From contig NZ_VAWG01000002.1 of the NCBI RefSeq assembly GCF_005869875.1, positions 558,001 to 622,000 on the forward strand: DNA of 64,000 bases. The letters run 5' to 3'. Of this stretch, positions 17,704 to 27,514 are shown one piece after another. Position numbers and translations under genes: made by a program. The number at the start of each line of letters is the position of its first letter. Positions within the stretch are counted from its first letter, which is position 1. The stretch is from Paenibacillus pinistramenti. GTDB lineage: Bacteria > Bacillota > Bacilli > Paenibacillales > Paenibacillaceae. The notes under the pieces were generated by a model, which was not told the DNA's origin, ran no database searches, and saw nothing but the letters and a program-made list of their open reading frames with translations.

Positions 17704-18801
17704 TCAATCTACAGAGACGGAATCCTGCGGCATTTCTTCGCCAGCTGAAATCGGTCTGCCGAATTCCTGCTCTGCCTGGGTCTCGCTCTTGATATCAATC
17801 TTCCATCCTGTCAGCTTGGCTGCCAGGCGGGCATTCTGGCCCTTGATGCCGATAGCGAGAGACAGCTGATAGTCCGGTACGATGACACGGGCCATCTTCT
17901 CTTCTTCAAACACCTGAACCTCCAATACTTTGGAAGGGCTGAGCGCATTCGCTACATATTCTTCAACGTTATCGGAGTAGCGCACGATATCGATCTTCTC
18001 ACCGCGCAGCTCGTTAACGATCGTTTGGACGCGCTGGCCTTTAGGGCCTACGCAGGAGCCAACCGGATCGACTTCAGCATTGCGGGAATAAACAGCGATC
18101 TTGGAACGGAAGCCTGCTTCACGTGCAACGGAACGAATCTCAACCACGCCGTCATAAATTTCAGGAACTTCAAGTTCAAACAGGCGCTTCAGAAGTCCTG
18201 GATGGCTGCGGGACAACAGAATCTGCGGTCCTTTAGTCGTGTTCTCCACTTTGGTGATATAAGCTTTGATACGGTCGTTATGTTTAAATTTCTCGCCCGG
18301 CATCAGCTCATTAAGCGGAAGATGGGCTTCCACCTTGCCCAAGTCCACATAGATATTACGGAGATCCTGGCGCTGCACGATTCCGGTTACAATATCTTCT
18401 TCTTTATCAACAAACGCGTTGTAAATCAGTCCGCGCTCCGCTTCCCGGATGCGCTGGGTCACGACCTGCTTCGCGGTTTGAGCGGCAATTCGGCCAAAGT
18501 CACGCGGCGTAACTTCAATTTCTGCCACATCGTCAAGCTGGAAGCCCGGATGGATCTCGCGTGCGGCCGGCAGGGAAATTTCCGTGCGCGGATCCAGCAC
18601 CTCTTCCACAACCAGCTTGCGTGCAAATACTTTAATCCCGCCCGTATTCCGGTTCATATCTACACGAACATTCTGAGCGGTATTAAAATTCCGCTTGTAA
18701 CTCGAAATCAGCGCCGCTTCAATCGCTTCAAACAAAATATCCTTGCTGATCCCTTTCTCCCTTTCCAATTCATTTAAGGCTTCAATAAAATCCATGCTCA
18801 T
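17704..18801 (-). CDS. nusA: transcription termination/antitermination protein NusA
   Basis: RNA polymerase-binding elongation factor that promotes pausing and hairpin termination. About 365 aa with an N-terminal polymerase-binding domain (1-125), S1 domain (about 135-200), and KH1 and KH2 domains (SCVGPKGQRVQTI, then LAIGIKGQNARLA). It lacks the C-terminal acidic repeats of E. coli NusA, as usual for Firmicutes. Start choice is uncertain: AAAGGGGG precedes TTG 18810 closely and ATG 18801 by 12 nt. GAGG precedes ATG 18795 by 9 nt. Confidence 0.95.
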   Translation of the reverse strand: MSMDFIEALNELEREKGISKDILFEAIEAALISSYKRNFNTAQNVRVDMNRNTGGIKVFARKLVVEEVLDPRTEISLPAAREIHPGFQLDDVAEIEVTPRDFGRIAAQTAKQVVTQRIREAERGLIYNAFVDKEEDIVTGIVQRQDLRNIYVDLGKVEAHLPLNELMPGEKFKHNDRIKAYITKVENTTKGPQILLSRSHPGLLKRLFELEVPEIYDGVVEIRSVAREAGFRSKIAVYSRNAEVDPVGSCVGPKGQRVQTIVNELRGEKIDIVRYSDNVEEYVANALSPSKVLEVQVFEEEKMARVIVPDYQLSLAIGIKGQNARLAAKLTGWKIDIKSETQAEQEFGRPISAGEEMPQDSVSVD

Positions 18802-18852
18802 TTGCCTCAAGTTCCCCCTTTCAAAATATGCCTGCTTCCTGCTGGTCGCCTT

Positions 18853-19314
18853 CTAAAAAATAATAGCCAGTCTTGCGCTGGCGACTTTGCCGTATGGAAT
18901 AGCGAATTCTTTCTTTCCAACCTGAACAAGCAGTTCATCATCTTCAAACGAAAGAAGACGTCCTTCGAATTCCTTCTGGCCGTTCACGGGTTCGTATGTA
19001 GTCACAAACACGTCTTTGCCGACAGCTTTCTTCACATCTTCCGGCTTCTTCAGCGGGCGCTCTGCACCGGGAGAAGACACTTCCAGAAAATAAGCCGAAG
19101 GAATCGGGTCGTCCTTGTCAAGCTTCTCGCTGAGAACCTCACTAATCCGGCCGCAATCGTCAATATCAATACCGCCTTCTTTGTCCACAAAGACGCGAAG
19201 AAACCAGTTGCTGCCTTCTTTCACATACTCGACATCGACCAGTTCGAATCCATTATCCTCCAAATAGGGCAAAATCATTTCTTCCACAGCCGCTTTAATC
19301 TTCGGTGTGCTCAA
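18853..19314 (-). CDS. rimP: ribosome maturation factor RimP
   Basis: Assists 30S subunit assembly. 153 aa with the two-domain RimP layout: LEDNGFELVDVEYVKEG near the start, an EVSSPGAERPLK motif (about 79-90) and a C-terminal SH3-like domain. The frame is open to 19341, but GGAGG lies inside it and stands 8 nt before TTG 19314 (MSTPKIKAAVEE), which aligns with the B. subtilis N-terminus. It is the first gene of the nusA-infB operon, behind a clear promoter and a leader hairpin. Confidence 0.94.
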   Translation of the reverse strand: MSTPKIKAAVEEMILPYLEDNGFELVDVEYVKEGSNWFLRVFVDKEGGIDIDDCGRISEVLSEKLDKDDPIPSAYFLEVSSPGAERPLKKPEDVKKAVGKDVFVTTYEPVNGQKEFEGRLLSFEDDELLVQVGKKEFAIPYGKVASARLAIIF

Positions 19315-19353
19315 GCTTTCAACCTCCATACCCTCATTCATCTATACCAAAGA

Positions 19354-19381
19354 TTAAAGAGTGGGTTTCCCCACTCTTTAA
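19354..19381 (-). promoter_or_regulatory. 12-bp perfect hairpin with GAAA loop in the rimP leader
   Basis: ttaaagagtggg (19354-19365) and cccactctttaa (19370-19381) are perfectly complementary around a 4-nt loop that reads GAAA in the transcript. It starts about 26 nt after the predicted transcription start. Only a weak U-rich stretch follows (UCUUUGG). It may be an attenuator, a binding site or a 5' stabiliser. Confidence 0.8.
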
Positions 19382-19413
19382 ACAACGGTTCTATCTTCAT
19401 GATTGACAATGAA

Positions 19414-19442
19414 ATTATAACATAATCCGTAAATAGTGACAA
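19414..19442 (-). promoter_or_regulatory. sigma-A promoter of rimP-nusA-infB operon
   Basis: TTGTCA (19442-19437), 17 bp, TATAAT (19419-19414) on the minus strand: five of six and six of six matches at ideal spacing. Transcription would start near 19407, giving a leader of about 90 nt. It lies in the gap between polC and rimP. Confidence 0.9.
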
Positions 19443-19530
19443 GTGAAAGGCCTTGACTTGAAACCGCAGAACCCCTTATCCGGTGCCTGTTTGATGCGCT
19501 TTAATGCACTGATGCCGCGCAATACTCTTG

Positions 19531-22500
19531 TTAAAATAAGGAAAGCTGGTTGCTTTCCGGCAATCCGCGGAAACATCCGAGCTGCCCGAGGAGCTCAATA
19601 ACCGTTTTACTTGCTTTGGATTTCTGCTGAAAATCTTCAATGGACAAGAATTCACCCTGCTCTTTGGCAGCAGCAATGTTCCGCGCCGCATTCTCCCCGA
19701 TTCCCGCCAAGGCGGAGAAAGGAGGGATCAGGGCATCACCGTCGACGATGAACCGGGTAGCGTCCGAACGGTACAGGTCAATGCTCTTGAAGCGGAAGCC
19801 CCGCGCCGTCATTTCGAGTGCCATCTCCAGAATCGGCAGCATGCTCTTCTCTTTCGGAGCAGCCTGGAAGCCCTTCTGCTCGATCTCGTCGATCTTCTTG
19901 TTAATGGAATCATAACCCTGACAGAACAGTTCGATATCAAAATCCTCACCGCGCACCGAGAAGTAAGTCGCATAATATTCGATCGGATGATACAGCTTAA
20001 AGTAAGCAGTGCGGACGGCGGATATAACATATGCAGCCGCGTGGGCTTTCGGGAACATGTACTGGATCTTCAGACAGGAATCAATGTACCAGTTCGGCAC
20101 CTTGCATTTCTTCATCTCTTCAATCCATTCCGGACTAAGGCCCTTGCCTTTACGGACGCTCTCCGTAATTTTAAAGGCCAAGCCGGCGTCCATTCCCGCT
20201 TTATAGATCAGGAACAGCATGATATCGTCACGGCACCCGATTACCGTCTTGATGTTGCAGGTGCCGTTCTTAATCAATTCCTGCGCATTGCCGAGCCAGA
20301 CGCCCGTACCGTGGGACAAGCCCGAAATCTGCAGTAAGTCTGCAAAAGAGGACGGCTGGGATTCCACCAGCATCTGTCGCACGAATTTGGTCCCCATCTC
20401 CGGCACTCCGTAAGTCGCCACCGGCGTCCGGATTTGATCCGGCCGCACGCTGAGCGCTTCCGTCGAGTTAAACATGCTCATAACCTTCGGGTCGTTCATT
20501 GGAATCGTCGTCGGGTCTATTCCTGTTAAATCCTGCAGCATCCGCATCATCGTCGGATCATCGTGTCCCAGAATATCCAGCTTGAGCAGGTTCGCATCAA
20601 AAGCGTGGTAATCGAAATGGGTGGTTTTCCACTCGGCGCTTGTATCATCGGCCGGGTATTGAACCGGCGTTATGTCGTCGACTTCCATATAATCCGGCAC
20701 GACGACGATCCCGCCCGGATGCTGTCCGGTGCTGCGCTTAACGCCTGTACAGCCGCCGGCAAGCCGGTTCAGCTCAGCGCCGCGCCACTTTTTCCCATGT
20801 TCCTCTTCGTATTTCTTGGCAAAGCCAAACGCCGTCTTCTCGGCCACAGTACCGATCGTTCCGGCCCGGAACACATTCTTTTCACCGAACATGATCTTCG
20901 TAAAGTTATGGGCCTGCGGCTGATACTCCCCCGAGAAGTTCAAGTCAATATCGGGGACCTTATCCCCTTTAAAGCCAAGGAACGTTTCAAACGGAATGTC
21001 CTGGCCTTCGCCCTTCAGCTTGTGGCCGCAGTTCGGGCAATCCTTGTCAGGCAGGTCAAATCCGCTCGGCACACTGCCGTCCAAGAACCATTCGCTGTAT
21101 TTGCAGTCCGAATTCAGGCAGATGTAATGGGCAGGCAGAGGATTAACCTCCGAGATGCCGAGGAAAGTCGCAACTACGGACGAGCCTACCGAGCCCCGTG
21201 AACCTACGAGGTAGCCGTCCTGATTGGACTTCTTGACAAGACGTTCCGAAATCAGATAGTTGGCCGAGAAGCCGTATTTGATAATCGGCTCGAGCTCTTT
21301 TTCCAGGCGGGCTACAACGACTTCCGGCAGGTCTTCCCCATATATGGATCTGGCCGTGCTGTAGCAGGTATTCCGGATTTCTTCATCCGCACCCTCAATA
21401 ATCGGCGTAAACAGCTTGTCCGGGAACAGCTGTATTTCCTCAAAGCGGTCTGCCAGCGCAGCCGTATTCGTTACGACGACCTCTATAGCCTTCTCAGCAC
21501 CGAGAAAAGCAAACTCGGCCAGCATTTCATCCGTTGTACGGAAATGGGCGTCAGGCTTGCGGATATCCTTAAGCGGGCTGAATCCCGTAATGCCGTGAAT
21601 GGTAATGTCCCGGTACAGCTTGTCCCGCGGCTCTAAGTAATGAACGTTACCGGTCGCAACAACCGGCTTGTTCAGCTTGCGCCCGATGTCGCATACCTTG
21701 CGGATGGCCGTCTCCAGCTCCTCCACACTGCCGACCAGGCCTTTATCGACCAGATGCATGTACATGGTCAGCGGCTGGATCTCCAGCACATCGTAAAACT
21801 CGGCTACGGCCTCCGCCTCTTCGACCGACTTGTTGAGCACCGTTTCGAAGAACTCGCCTTTCTCGCATCCGGAAAGAACCAGCAATCCTTCACGAAGCTC
21901 CTGCAGCAGCGTCCTCGGAATGGTCGGAACCCGGTTGTAATGTTCGGTGTGCGAGAGGGAAACGAGCTTGAACAGATTCTTTTTGCCAATTTGATTAAGC
22001 GCATAAATGCCGCAGTGGAAGGGACGCACATTGGACAGGTCTTTGCCTGCATAATCATTCAGCCGGTCCAGCATCATAATTCCTTGAATCTTCTCGGCAT
22101 CCGACAGCAGGTTGTTCAATATCTCGCACAAAGCCAGAGTATCGTCGATCGCGCGGTGATGATTCTCCAGTGAGACCTTGTATTTGTTCGCCAGCGTATT
22201 CAGCCGGTGATTCTTGAGTGTAGGAAACAGCATTCTTGCCAGCTCCAGTGTGTCCAGCACCGGATTGTTCATCTCCGCCATGTCATGCTCTTTGAGCTTG
22301 GCATTAATAAAGCCTACGTCAAACCGCGCGTTATGCGCAACCAATATCCCGTCGCCCGCAAATTCCACAAAATCCTTTAGCACAGGCTCCACATCCGGCG
22401 CGTCCTTCACCATCTCATCGTTGATATTCGTGAGCTGCTGAATGTGGTATGGAATTCTGACATGCGGATTAACAAAAGACGTGTAACGGTCGATTTCCTT

Positions 22501-23853
22501 GCCTTCATGAATTTTGATCGCCGCTATTTCAATAATTCTGTTCTGAGTAACCGACAAACCCGTTGTTTCAATATCGAAAACGATATAGGTGGCAGTCTTC
22601 AGCTCAAGCGGCTTCGGATTCAGCACAATTGCAACGTCGTCGTTAACCACATTGGCTTCCACACCGTAGATCATTTTAATCCCGTTCTTCTTGGCAGCCT
22701 TCGCGGCATCCGGGAAGCTCTGCACCCCGCCGTGGTCGGTTACGGCTATGGCTTTATGACCCCATTTGGCGGCCATTTTGACGTATTGGTCGATCGGTGT
22801 AACAGCGTCCATCGTGCTCATCGTTGTATGAAGATGAAATTCCACCCGCTTCTCGGATGCCGTATCTTTACGGGCTGGCGGCGCGCCCACCTCATGAAGA
22901 TCGGAAGGAATCATCACCAGCTCCGGCACCTGCATAAAGCGGTCATATTCAATCCGGCCTCTCGCTTTGACCCATTTGCCATTAGCAAGCTTGCTCATCA
23001 CCTTCAAATCTTCTTTGTTCTTGGCAAACATCTTCATCTGCAAGGAATCGGTAAAGTCGGTCAGATAAAAAGTAAACAGCGTGCTTCCATTCCGAAGCTC
23101 CTTGCTTTCCAGTCCAAAAATCGTCCCCTGAATCGCGACTTTCTTCTCTTCGTCCTGAATATTTTGCAGCGGCACCGGCTGGTCTTTAATGTCGTAGCCA
23201 ATCTGCAGCTTGACTTCTTCCTCATCACCTTCATTATCACCTGCTGAGAATTCCGGCTCAACGCTTTCCATCAGGGCCTGAATCGCCTCGCGGTTCTCCT
23301 CCAGTACGCGCTGCTGGAACTCTTCGAACGCTTCCGCACTATTTTCCCCGGTCTGCAGCTTAACCCGCAGGGGTAAGGCAAAGTATCTTTCGTAAAAGGT
23401 TACGATCGCACGGTCAATCCCCTTCTTGCGGGCCAGCTCCAGCGACATGGAATCGGTCAGTACCACCGTGACCAGATCGTGATCCACTTCAAATGAAGCG
23501 CGGGTCATCCACCCGTTTACCGAAGGAATCTCCCGCTGTACCCATTCAAGAAACAGCTTCCAGTACTCTTCCACAACCTCTTTCGCGGACAGGCCGGAAG
23601 CATAACGAAACAGAAACGTAATTTTCGCTATATGCTCCATCCGTTCGCGGATCTGCAGGCAAAACGTCCGGTACACCTGGGCAGGCACCAGTGTTTCCTT
23701 GACAATGGAAATCTTCCACTCTTTATTTCCGCGGCTGACTTCAACCTGCTCAATATGGCCATCCAGAAAATAAGGATCAGCAATGCTGCTGGAAATATCG
23801 GCCTGCTTCATCAGCAGTTCAAGCCGCATTCTTTTATCGTTCAGTTCACTCAC
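19531..23853 (-). CDS. polC: DNA polymerase III alpha subunit, gram-positive PolC type
   Basis: Replicative polymerase of low-GC gram-positives with built-in proofreading. 1440 aa (B. subtilis about 1437). Domains in order: N-terminal domain, OB fold (about 240-310), PHP domain split around EFHLHTTMSTMDA (338-350), DEDDh 3'-5' exonuclease with FDIETTG (426-432), the rest of PHP, a Cys zinc cluster (CLNSDC and CPNC), the palm with PDIDLNFSGEYQ, and the fingers and helix-hairpin-helix region. The GTG start at 23853 follows GGGGGAGAGCAA. It stands directly after rseP; proS is not between them. Confidence 0.98.
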   Translation of the reverse strand: MSELNDKRMRLELLMKQADISSSIADPYFLDGHIEQVEVSRGNKEWKISIVKETLVPAQVYRTFCLQIRERMEHIAKITFLFRYASGLSAKEVVEEYWKLFLEWVQREIPSVNGWMTRASFEVDHDLVTVVLTDSMSLELARKKGIDRAIVTFYERYFALPLRVKLQTGENSAEAFEEFQQRVLEENREAIQALMESVEPEFSAGDNEGDEEEVKLQIGYDIKDQPVPLQNIQDEEKKVAIQGTIFGLESKELRNGSTLFTFYLTDFTDSLQMKMFAKNKEDLKVMSKLANGKWVKARGRIEYDRFMQVPELVMIPSDLHEVGAPPARKDTASEKRVEFHLHTTMSTMDAVTPIDQYVKMAAKWGHKAIAVTDHGGVQSFPDAAKAAKKNGIKMIYGVEANVVNDDVAIVLNPKPLELKTATYIVFDIETTGLSVTQNRIIEIAAIKIHEGKEIDRYTSFVNPHVRIPYHIQQLTNINDEMVKDAPDVEPVLKDFVEFAGDGILVAHNARFDVGFINAKLKEHDMAEMNNPVLDTLELARMLFPTLKNHRLNTLANKYKVSLENHHRAIDDTLALCEILNNLLSDAEKIQGIMMLDRLNDYAGKDLSNVRPFHCGIYALNQIGKKNLFKLVSLSHTEHYNRVPTIPRTLLQELREGLLVLSGCEKGEFFETVLNKSVEEAEAVAEFYDVLEIQPLTMYMHLVDKGLVGSVEELETAIRKVCDIGRKLNKPVVATGNVHYLEPRDKLYRDITIHGITGFSPLKDIRKPDAHFRTTDEMLAEFAFLGAEKAIEVVVTNTAALADRFEEIQLFPDKLFTPIIEGADEEIRNTCYSTARSIYGEDLPEVVVARLEKELEPIIKYGFSANYLISERLVKKSNQDGYLVGSRGSVGSSVVATFLGISEVNPLPAHYICLNSDCKYSEWFLDGSVPSGFDLPDKDCPNCGHKLKGEGQDIPFETFLGFKGDKVPDIDLNFSGEYQPQAHNFTKIMFGEKNVFRAGTIGTVAEKTAFGFAKKYEEEHGKKWRGAELNRLAGGCTGVKRSTGQHPGGIVVVPDYMEVDDITPVQYPADDTSAEWKTTHFDYHAFDANLLKLDILGHDDPTMMRMLQDLTGIDPTTIPMNDPKVMSMFNSTEALSVRPDQIRTPVATYGVPEMGTKFVRQMLVESQPSSFADLLQISGLSHGTGVWLGNAQELIKNGTCNIKTVIGCRDDIMLFLIYKAGMDAGLAFKITESVRKGKGLSPEWIEEMKKCKVPNWYIDSCLKIQYMFPKAHAAAYVISAVRTAYFKLYHPIEYYATYFSVRGEDFDIELFCQGYDSINKKIDEIEQKGFQAAPKEKSMLPILEMALEMTARGFRFKSIDLYRSDATRFIVDGDALIPPFSALAGIGENAARNIAAAKEQGEFLSIEDFQQKSKASKTVIELLGQLGCFRGLPESNQLSLF

Positions 23854-23885
23854 TTGCTCTCCCCCTTGTAACCCGCTTTACCACG

Positions 23886-23947
23886 AAAAAAAGAAAGGCT
23901 CCGGCTATGCCTCATCCTTGCCTTAAGGCATTTAGCTACCGGAAGCC
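23886..23947 (-). terminator. rho-independent terminator after rseP
   Basis: In minus-strand sense GGCTTCCGG/CCGGAGCC (one bulge) with an inner ATGCC/GGCAT stem is followed by TTTCTTTTTTT. It lies about 85 bp after the rseP stop and 32 bp before the polC start. No good promoter was found between the terminator and polC, so polC may depend on read-through or on a promoter in the rseP end. Confidence 0.9.
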
Positions 23948-24031
23948 CTGTAAGAAACGGCAGCCTGGACTAGCGCATAAACCGTTTGGTTATTCAAATA
24001 GACAGCTTCGGACTCCGCACAAGCTATAGAA

Positions 24032-25306
24032 TCAGCCGCTGATTAATCTCAAAATATCGTTGTAGGTTACCGCAATCATGAGCAGGAACAGCATTGCAAA
24101 ACCAATGAAATGGACCATGCCCTCACGGTTCGGGTCAATCGGTTTGCCCCTTAGCGCTTCTACTCCGAGGAACACAAGACGGCTTCCGTCAAGCGCCGGA
24201 ATCGGGAACAGGTTGAACAGACCGAGATATAAGCTTAGAATTCCCGCCCACTGCGTGAGCTGGGCGATTCCCTGCTTGGCGATCTGCCCTGTCACCTGGG
24301 CCGTACGGACCGGACCGCCCAAATCATCCATCGAGAACTTGTTGATGAGCTGGCGGAACCCTTGGAAGATCATCTTGGTTGTATCCACCATCTGTACGCC
24401 GGCAATGCTGAACGTTTCTCCAAATCCAGCTTTGCGGGTCGGCTGGTAGCTGACGATCGTTGTTCCGACCTTGCCGCCCTCCTGGCCCTCCATTGTCCGT
24501 GGTGTGATGCTGACGTTCATCTCCTGACCATCCCGTTCAATGGTCCAGTTCATCTGCTTGTCTTTGGATTCGCTGATCATGTCGATCATCTTCTCGGCAT
24601 CCGTGCCGATCGCAACGCCGTTAATGCTCTTTATAATATCGCCTGTCTTCAAACCGCTCTCTGCAGCCGGCATTCCTTGGGACACTTCACCAATCTCCAG
24701 GTGAGTCGGATCCAGAGGCACACCCGCCATTTGAATATGGAGCGCAAACAGCACAAAAGCCAGAACAAAGTTCATCAGCGGCCCCGCAAAAATAGCCATG
24801 GCACGCTGCCCCACTGTCTTGCTTCCATACTGCCGGTCTTTCGGCGCAATTTGCGTATCTTTACCTTTCACATTCAGCATCGCTTGGCGATGTACAGGAA
24901 ACCGCTGATGCTCACCGTCAACATCAAGCTCAATCATCAGCTTCTCTTCCAGGTCAACCGCGAGCACTTCTCCGCGGATCACATTCTTGCGTGTATCCAG
25001 CCGATCCAGATAAATCCTGGTCACTTCAGTGCCCGTTAACCGGACAGCGACCGTCTGTCCAGGCTCGATTTGAATCAGCTCGGGATCTTCGCCCGCCATG
25101 CGGGCATAACCGCCAAACGGCAGCAGTCTTAAGGTAAATTGGGTTTCATTTCTTTTATACGAAAAAATCTTGGGACCAAAACCGATCGCAAATTCCCGCA
25201 CGAGAATTCCCGCCCGTTTAGCGAAATAGTAATGTCCCCATTCATGAACGGTTACGATGAGAAAAAACATCAGCACCGTTAAGATGATTATCTGCAGCAT
25301 TTCCAA
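24032..25306 (-). CDS. rseP: site-2 intramembrane zinc protease RseP/RasP
   Basis: Cleaves transmembrane substrates such as anti-sigma factors and signal peptides inside the cytoplasmic membrane. 424 aa. The zinc motif HEWGH (21-25) is in the first membrane segment, a PDZ domain is near 205-275 (GLKTGDIIKSINGV), and the second active-site motif NLFPIPALDG lies in the third membrane segment, before a last C-terminal helix. It starts at TTG 25306 (GGAGG at 10 nt). The dxr-rseP order is conserved in Bacillales. Confidence 0.96.
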   Translation of the reverse strand: MEMLQIIILTVLMFFLIVTVHEWGHYYFAKRAGILVREFAIGFGPKIFSYKRNETQFTLRLLPFGGYARMAGEDPELIQIEPGQTVAVRLTGTEVTRIYLDRLDTRKNVIRGEVLAVDLEEKLMIELDVDGEHQRFPVHRQAMLNVKGKDTQIAPKDRQYGSKTVGQRAMAIFAGPLMNFVLAFVLFALHIQMAGVPLDPTHLEIGEVSQGMPAAESGLKTGDIIKSINGVAIGTDAEKMIDMISESKDKQMNWTIERDGQEMNVSITPRTMEGQEGGKVGTTIVSYQPTRKAGFGETFSIAGVQMVDTTKMIFQGFRQLINKFSMDDLGGPVRTAQVTGQIAKQGIAQLTQWAGILSLYLGLFNLFPIPALDGSRLVFLGVEALRGKPIDPNREGMVHFIGFAMLFLLMIAVTYNDILRLISG

Positions 25307-25520
25307 TCGAAAGCATCCTCCTTCGGGTCTCGTTCCTTCTAGTCTGACTGTTCGTCAGACAAGTCACCCCATTTGAATAACCGCCCTTGTCTATAAAAGT
25401 GTATCTTGGTGACAGCCTGGATATACCAAAGCAGCTTTCCAAACGGCCGATGACTTTTGAGAATCCAGCTTTCAGCCTTCGAGTGGCAAATTTCAAGCAA
25501 ATCATGCACGCATCAAGCCG

Positions 25521-26660
25521 TTACAGCTGCCCTGCTCTCACTCTTGCCCAAGCGTCGGCTGCTTCGATCGCTTCCAAATCCGGCCCGGCAACAACCTTAT
25601 GCTCTTCGAGCACTTTCTCGATGATGCTCTCAATCTCCAGAAACGAAATTTCCTTATTTAAAAAGCGGGCAACCGCAATCTCATTCGCAGCGTTGTAGGC
25701 CGTCGGAGCTGTCCCACCTATTCTACCACACTCAAAGGCCAGTCTTAAACAGGGGAACCTTGCATAATCCATTTCGCGAAAATGAAGCTGGCCAATCTTG
25801 GCAAGAGACAAACGTCCGCCTGGAGAAGGACGGCGCTCCGGATAAGTCAGGGCGTATTGAATCGGTACGCGCATATCCGGCGTTCCAAGCTGAGCAATAA
25901 TACTGCCGTCAACAAATTCCACATAAGAATGGACAATGCTCTCCGGATGCAGGAGTACCTGAATTTGGTCATAAGGAACTCCAAACAGCCAGTGTGCCTC
26001 AATGACTTCCAGCCCTTTATTGACCATCGTCGCCGAGTCAATTGTAATTTTGGCGCCCATCGACCAGTTCGGATGCTTCAAAGCATCTTCTACGGTCACA
26101 TGGGTCAGCTGGTCACGGCTGAGATCGCGGAACGAACCGCCGGATGCCGTTAAAGTAATATTCGCTGCTTCGCGGATGCTTTCTCCGTTCAAGCACTGAA
26201 ACACAGCAGAATGCTCGCTGTCTACCGGCAGGATGGGAACTCCCTTTGCAGCGGCAAGCTCCATGACCAGATGACCGGCGGTAACGAGAGTCTCTTTATT
26301 GGCCAAGCCGATCTGTTTACCCGCCTCGATTGCTGCCAGCGTGGAACGAAGCCCGACGCTTCCCACTACAGCCGTCACTACCATATCGGCATTGGAACCG
26401 GCTGCAACCTCGATAAGACCCTCTTGACCGTGATAAAGCTTCGTGCCTGCCGGCAAAAGCGGCCTGATCTCATCAGCCAATTCCGCAGTGCCAACTGAAA
26501 CGATGCGCGGGTTGAACTTCTTCACCTGCTCAAGCAAAAGACTGATGTTGCTGCCGCCCGCAAGCGCATCAACCTGAAACTGGTCCGGATGGTTTGAGAC
26601 CACATCCAGGGTTTGAGTCCCGATTGAGCCGGTTGAACCGATAATCGCTATCTTTTTCAT
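25521..26660 (-). CDS. dxr: 1-deoxy-D-xylulose 5-phosphate reductoisomerase
   Basis: NADPH-dependent second step of the MEP isoprenoid pathway, supplying undecaprenyl and quinone side chains. 379 aa with the Rossmann motif [10 protein letters not shown] (8-17), LANKETLV (about 118-125), the metal site VDSEHSA (about 146-152) and the GGSFR flexible-loop region. It lies between cdsA and rseP. About 210 bp without a gene follow before rseP; they contain a gtctgac/gtcagac inverted repeat and nothing else convincing. Confidence 0.97.
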   Translation of the reverse strand: MKKIAIIGSTGSIGTQTLDVVSNHPDQFQVDALAGGSNISLLLEQVKKFNPRIVSVGTAELADEIRPLLPAGTKLYHGQEGLIEVAAGSNADMVVTAVVGSVGLRSTLAAIEAGKQIGLANKETLVTAGHLVMELAAAKGVPILPVDSEHSAVFQCLNGESIREAANITLTASGGSFRDLSRDQLTHVTVEDALKHPNWSMGAKITIDSATMVNKGLEVIEAHWLFGVPYDQIQVLLHPESIVHSYVEFVDGSIIAQLGTPDMRVPIQYALTYPERRPSPGGRLSLAKIGQLHFREMDYARFPCLRLAFECGRIGGTAPTAYNAANEIAVARFLNKEISFLEIESIIEKVLEEHKVVAGPDLEAIEAADAWARVRAGQL

Positions 26661-26691
26661 CTGAATAACCTCTGTATTCTATATTTATGTA

Positions 26692-27492
26692 CTAGCTCGG
26701 AAGCAGCATCAGGAAATGAATAAACGGAAAAACCGCAATCCAGCTGTCGCAGCGGTCTAGAATGCCGCCGTGTCCCGGCAGAAGATTGCCTGAATCTTTA
26801 ATTCCATAAACGCGTTTGTATGCGGATTGTACGAGGTCCCCAATTTGGCCAACCACAGCCGCACATAATCCAATCAGCACCGCACGCGGAATGCCAAGCA
26901 GTCCGCCCGAAGCTGCTGCGAATATCACAGCAATTACAATCGCAATCACAACGCCGCCCAAGGCTCCTTCGACCGTTTTGTTAGGGCTGATCGCAGGCCA
27001 CAGCTTCGTTCTGCCCACCGCTTTGCCTACAAAGTAAGCACCAGCATCGCTGGCCCATATGGAACAAAGCAGCAGAAACGTCCAGAACAAGCCATGTCCG
27101 TCCGCGCTTCCTCTCATATCCGCAATAGACGAGAAGCCAACTCCGGCATATACGGTCCCAAAGAGCAGAAGGGATGCCTCTTTAATCGAAAAGCGGTTTT
27201 TACTGAAGACAGTAACAGCAGCAAGAAGCAGCATAACCAGCCAAATCAGAGCCGTTTGATCCCATTCGAGCGGAAGGTGGAGCGACCTCCATGGAAGGAA
27301 AAACAACGCAACACCGGCATAGCCGATTAAGGCTGCCGCCCCAAATGGCGTTACCCCTGTCATTTTAACAAACTCATAATATCCGATAAGTGCCATAAGC
27401 AGAATCAGCAGTTTAAAAGGTGATCCGCCTAATAGACATAATGCCAGAAAAAAAATACCCGCAATAATCCCCGTTGCCAAACGCTGTTTCAA
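26692..27492 (-). CDS. cdsA: phosphatidate cytidylyltransferase
   Basis: Makes CDP-diacylglycerol, the precursor of phospholipids, at the cytoplasmic membrane. 266 aa with about eight hydrophobic segments and the C-terminal CDP-DAG synthase signature KDSGNLLPGHGGILDRCDSW. The start is TTG at 27492, 6 nt after GGAGGG. It follows uppS by 22 bp and precedes dxr, so lipid carrier, phospholipid and isoprenoid genes are co-transcribed. Confidence 0.96.
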   Translation of the reverse strand: MKQRLATGIIAGIFFLALCLLGGSPFKLLILLMALIGYYEFVKMTGVTPFGAAALIGYAGVALFFLPWRSLHLPLEWDQTALIWLVMLLLAAVTVFSKNRFSIKEASLLLFGTVYAGVGFSSIADMRGSADGHGLFWTFLLLCSIWASDAGAYFVGKAVGRTKLWPAISPNKTVEGALGGVVIAIVIAVIFAAASGGLLGIPRAVLIGLCAAVVGQIGDLVQSAYKRVYGIKDSGNLLPGHGGILDRCDSWIAVFPFIHFLMLLPS

Positions 27493-27514
27493 TCCTGTCC
27501 CTCCGTTCCCAAGG

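Noticed and set aside
25307-25520. Small gene or remnant between dxr and rseP
   Set aside because: An 87-codon frame overlaps rseP and has no fitting start or similarity; only a gtctgac/gtcagac inverted repeat is visible.
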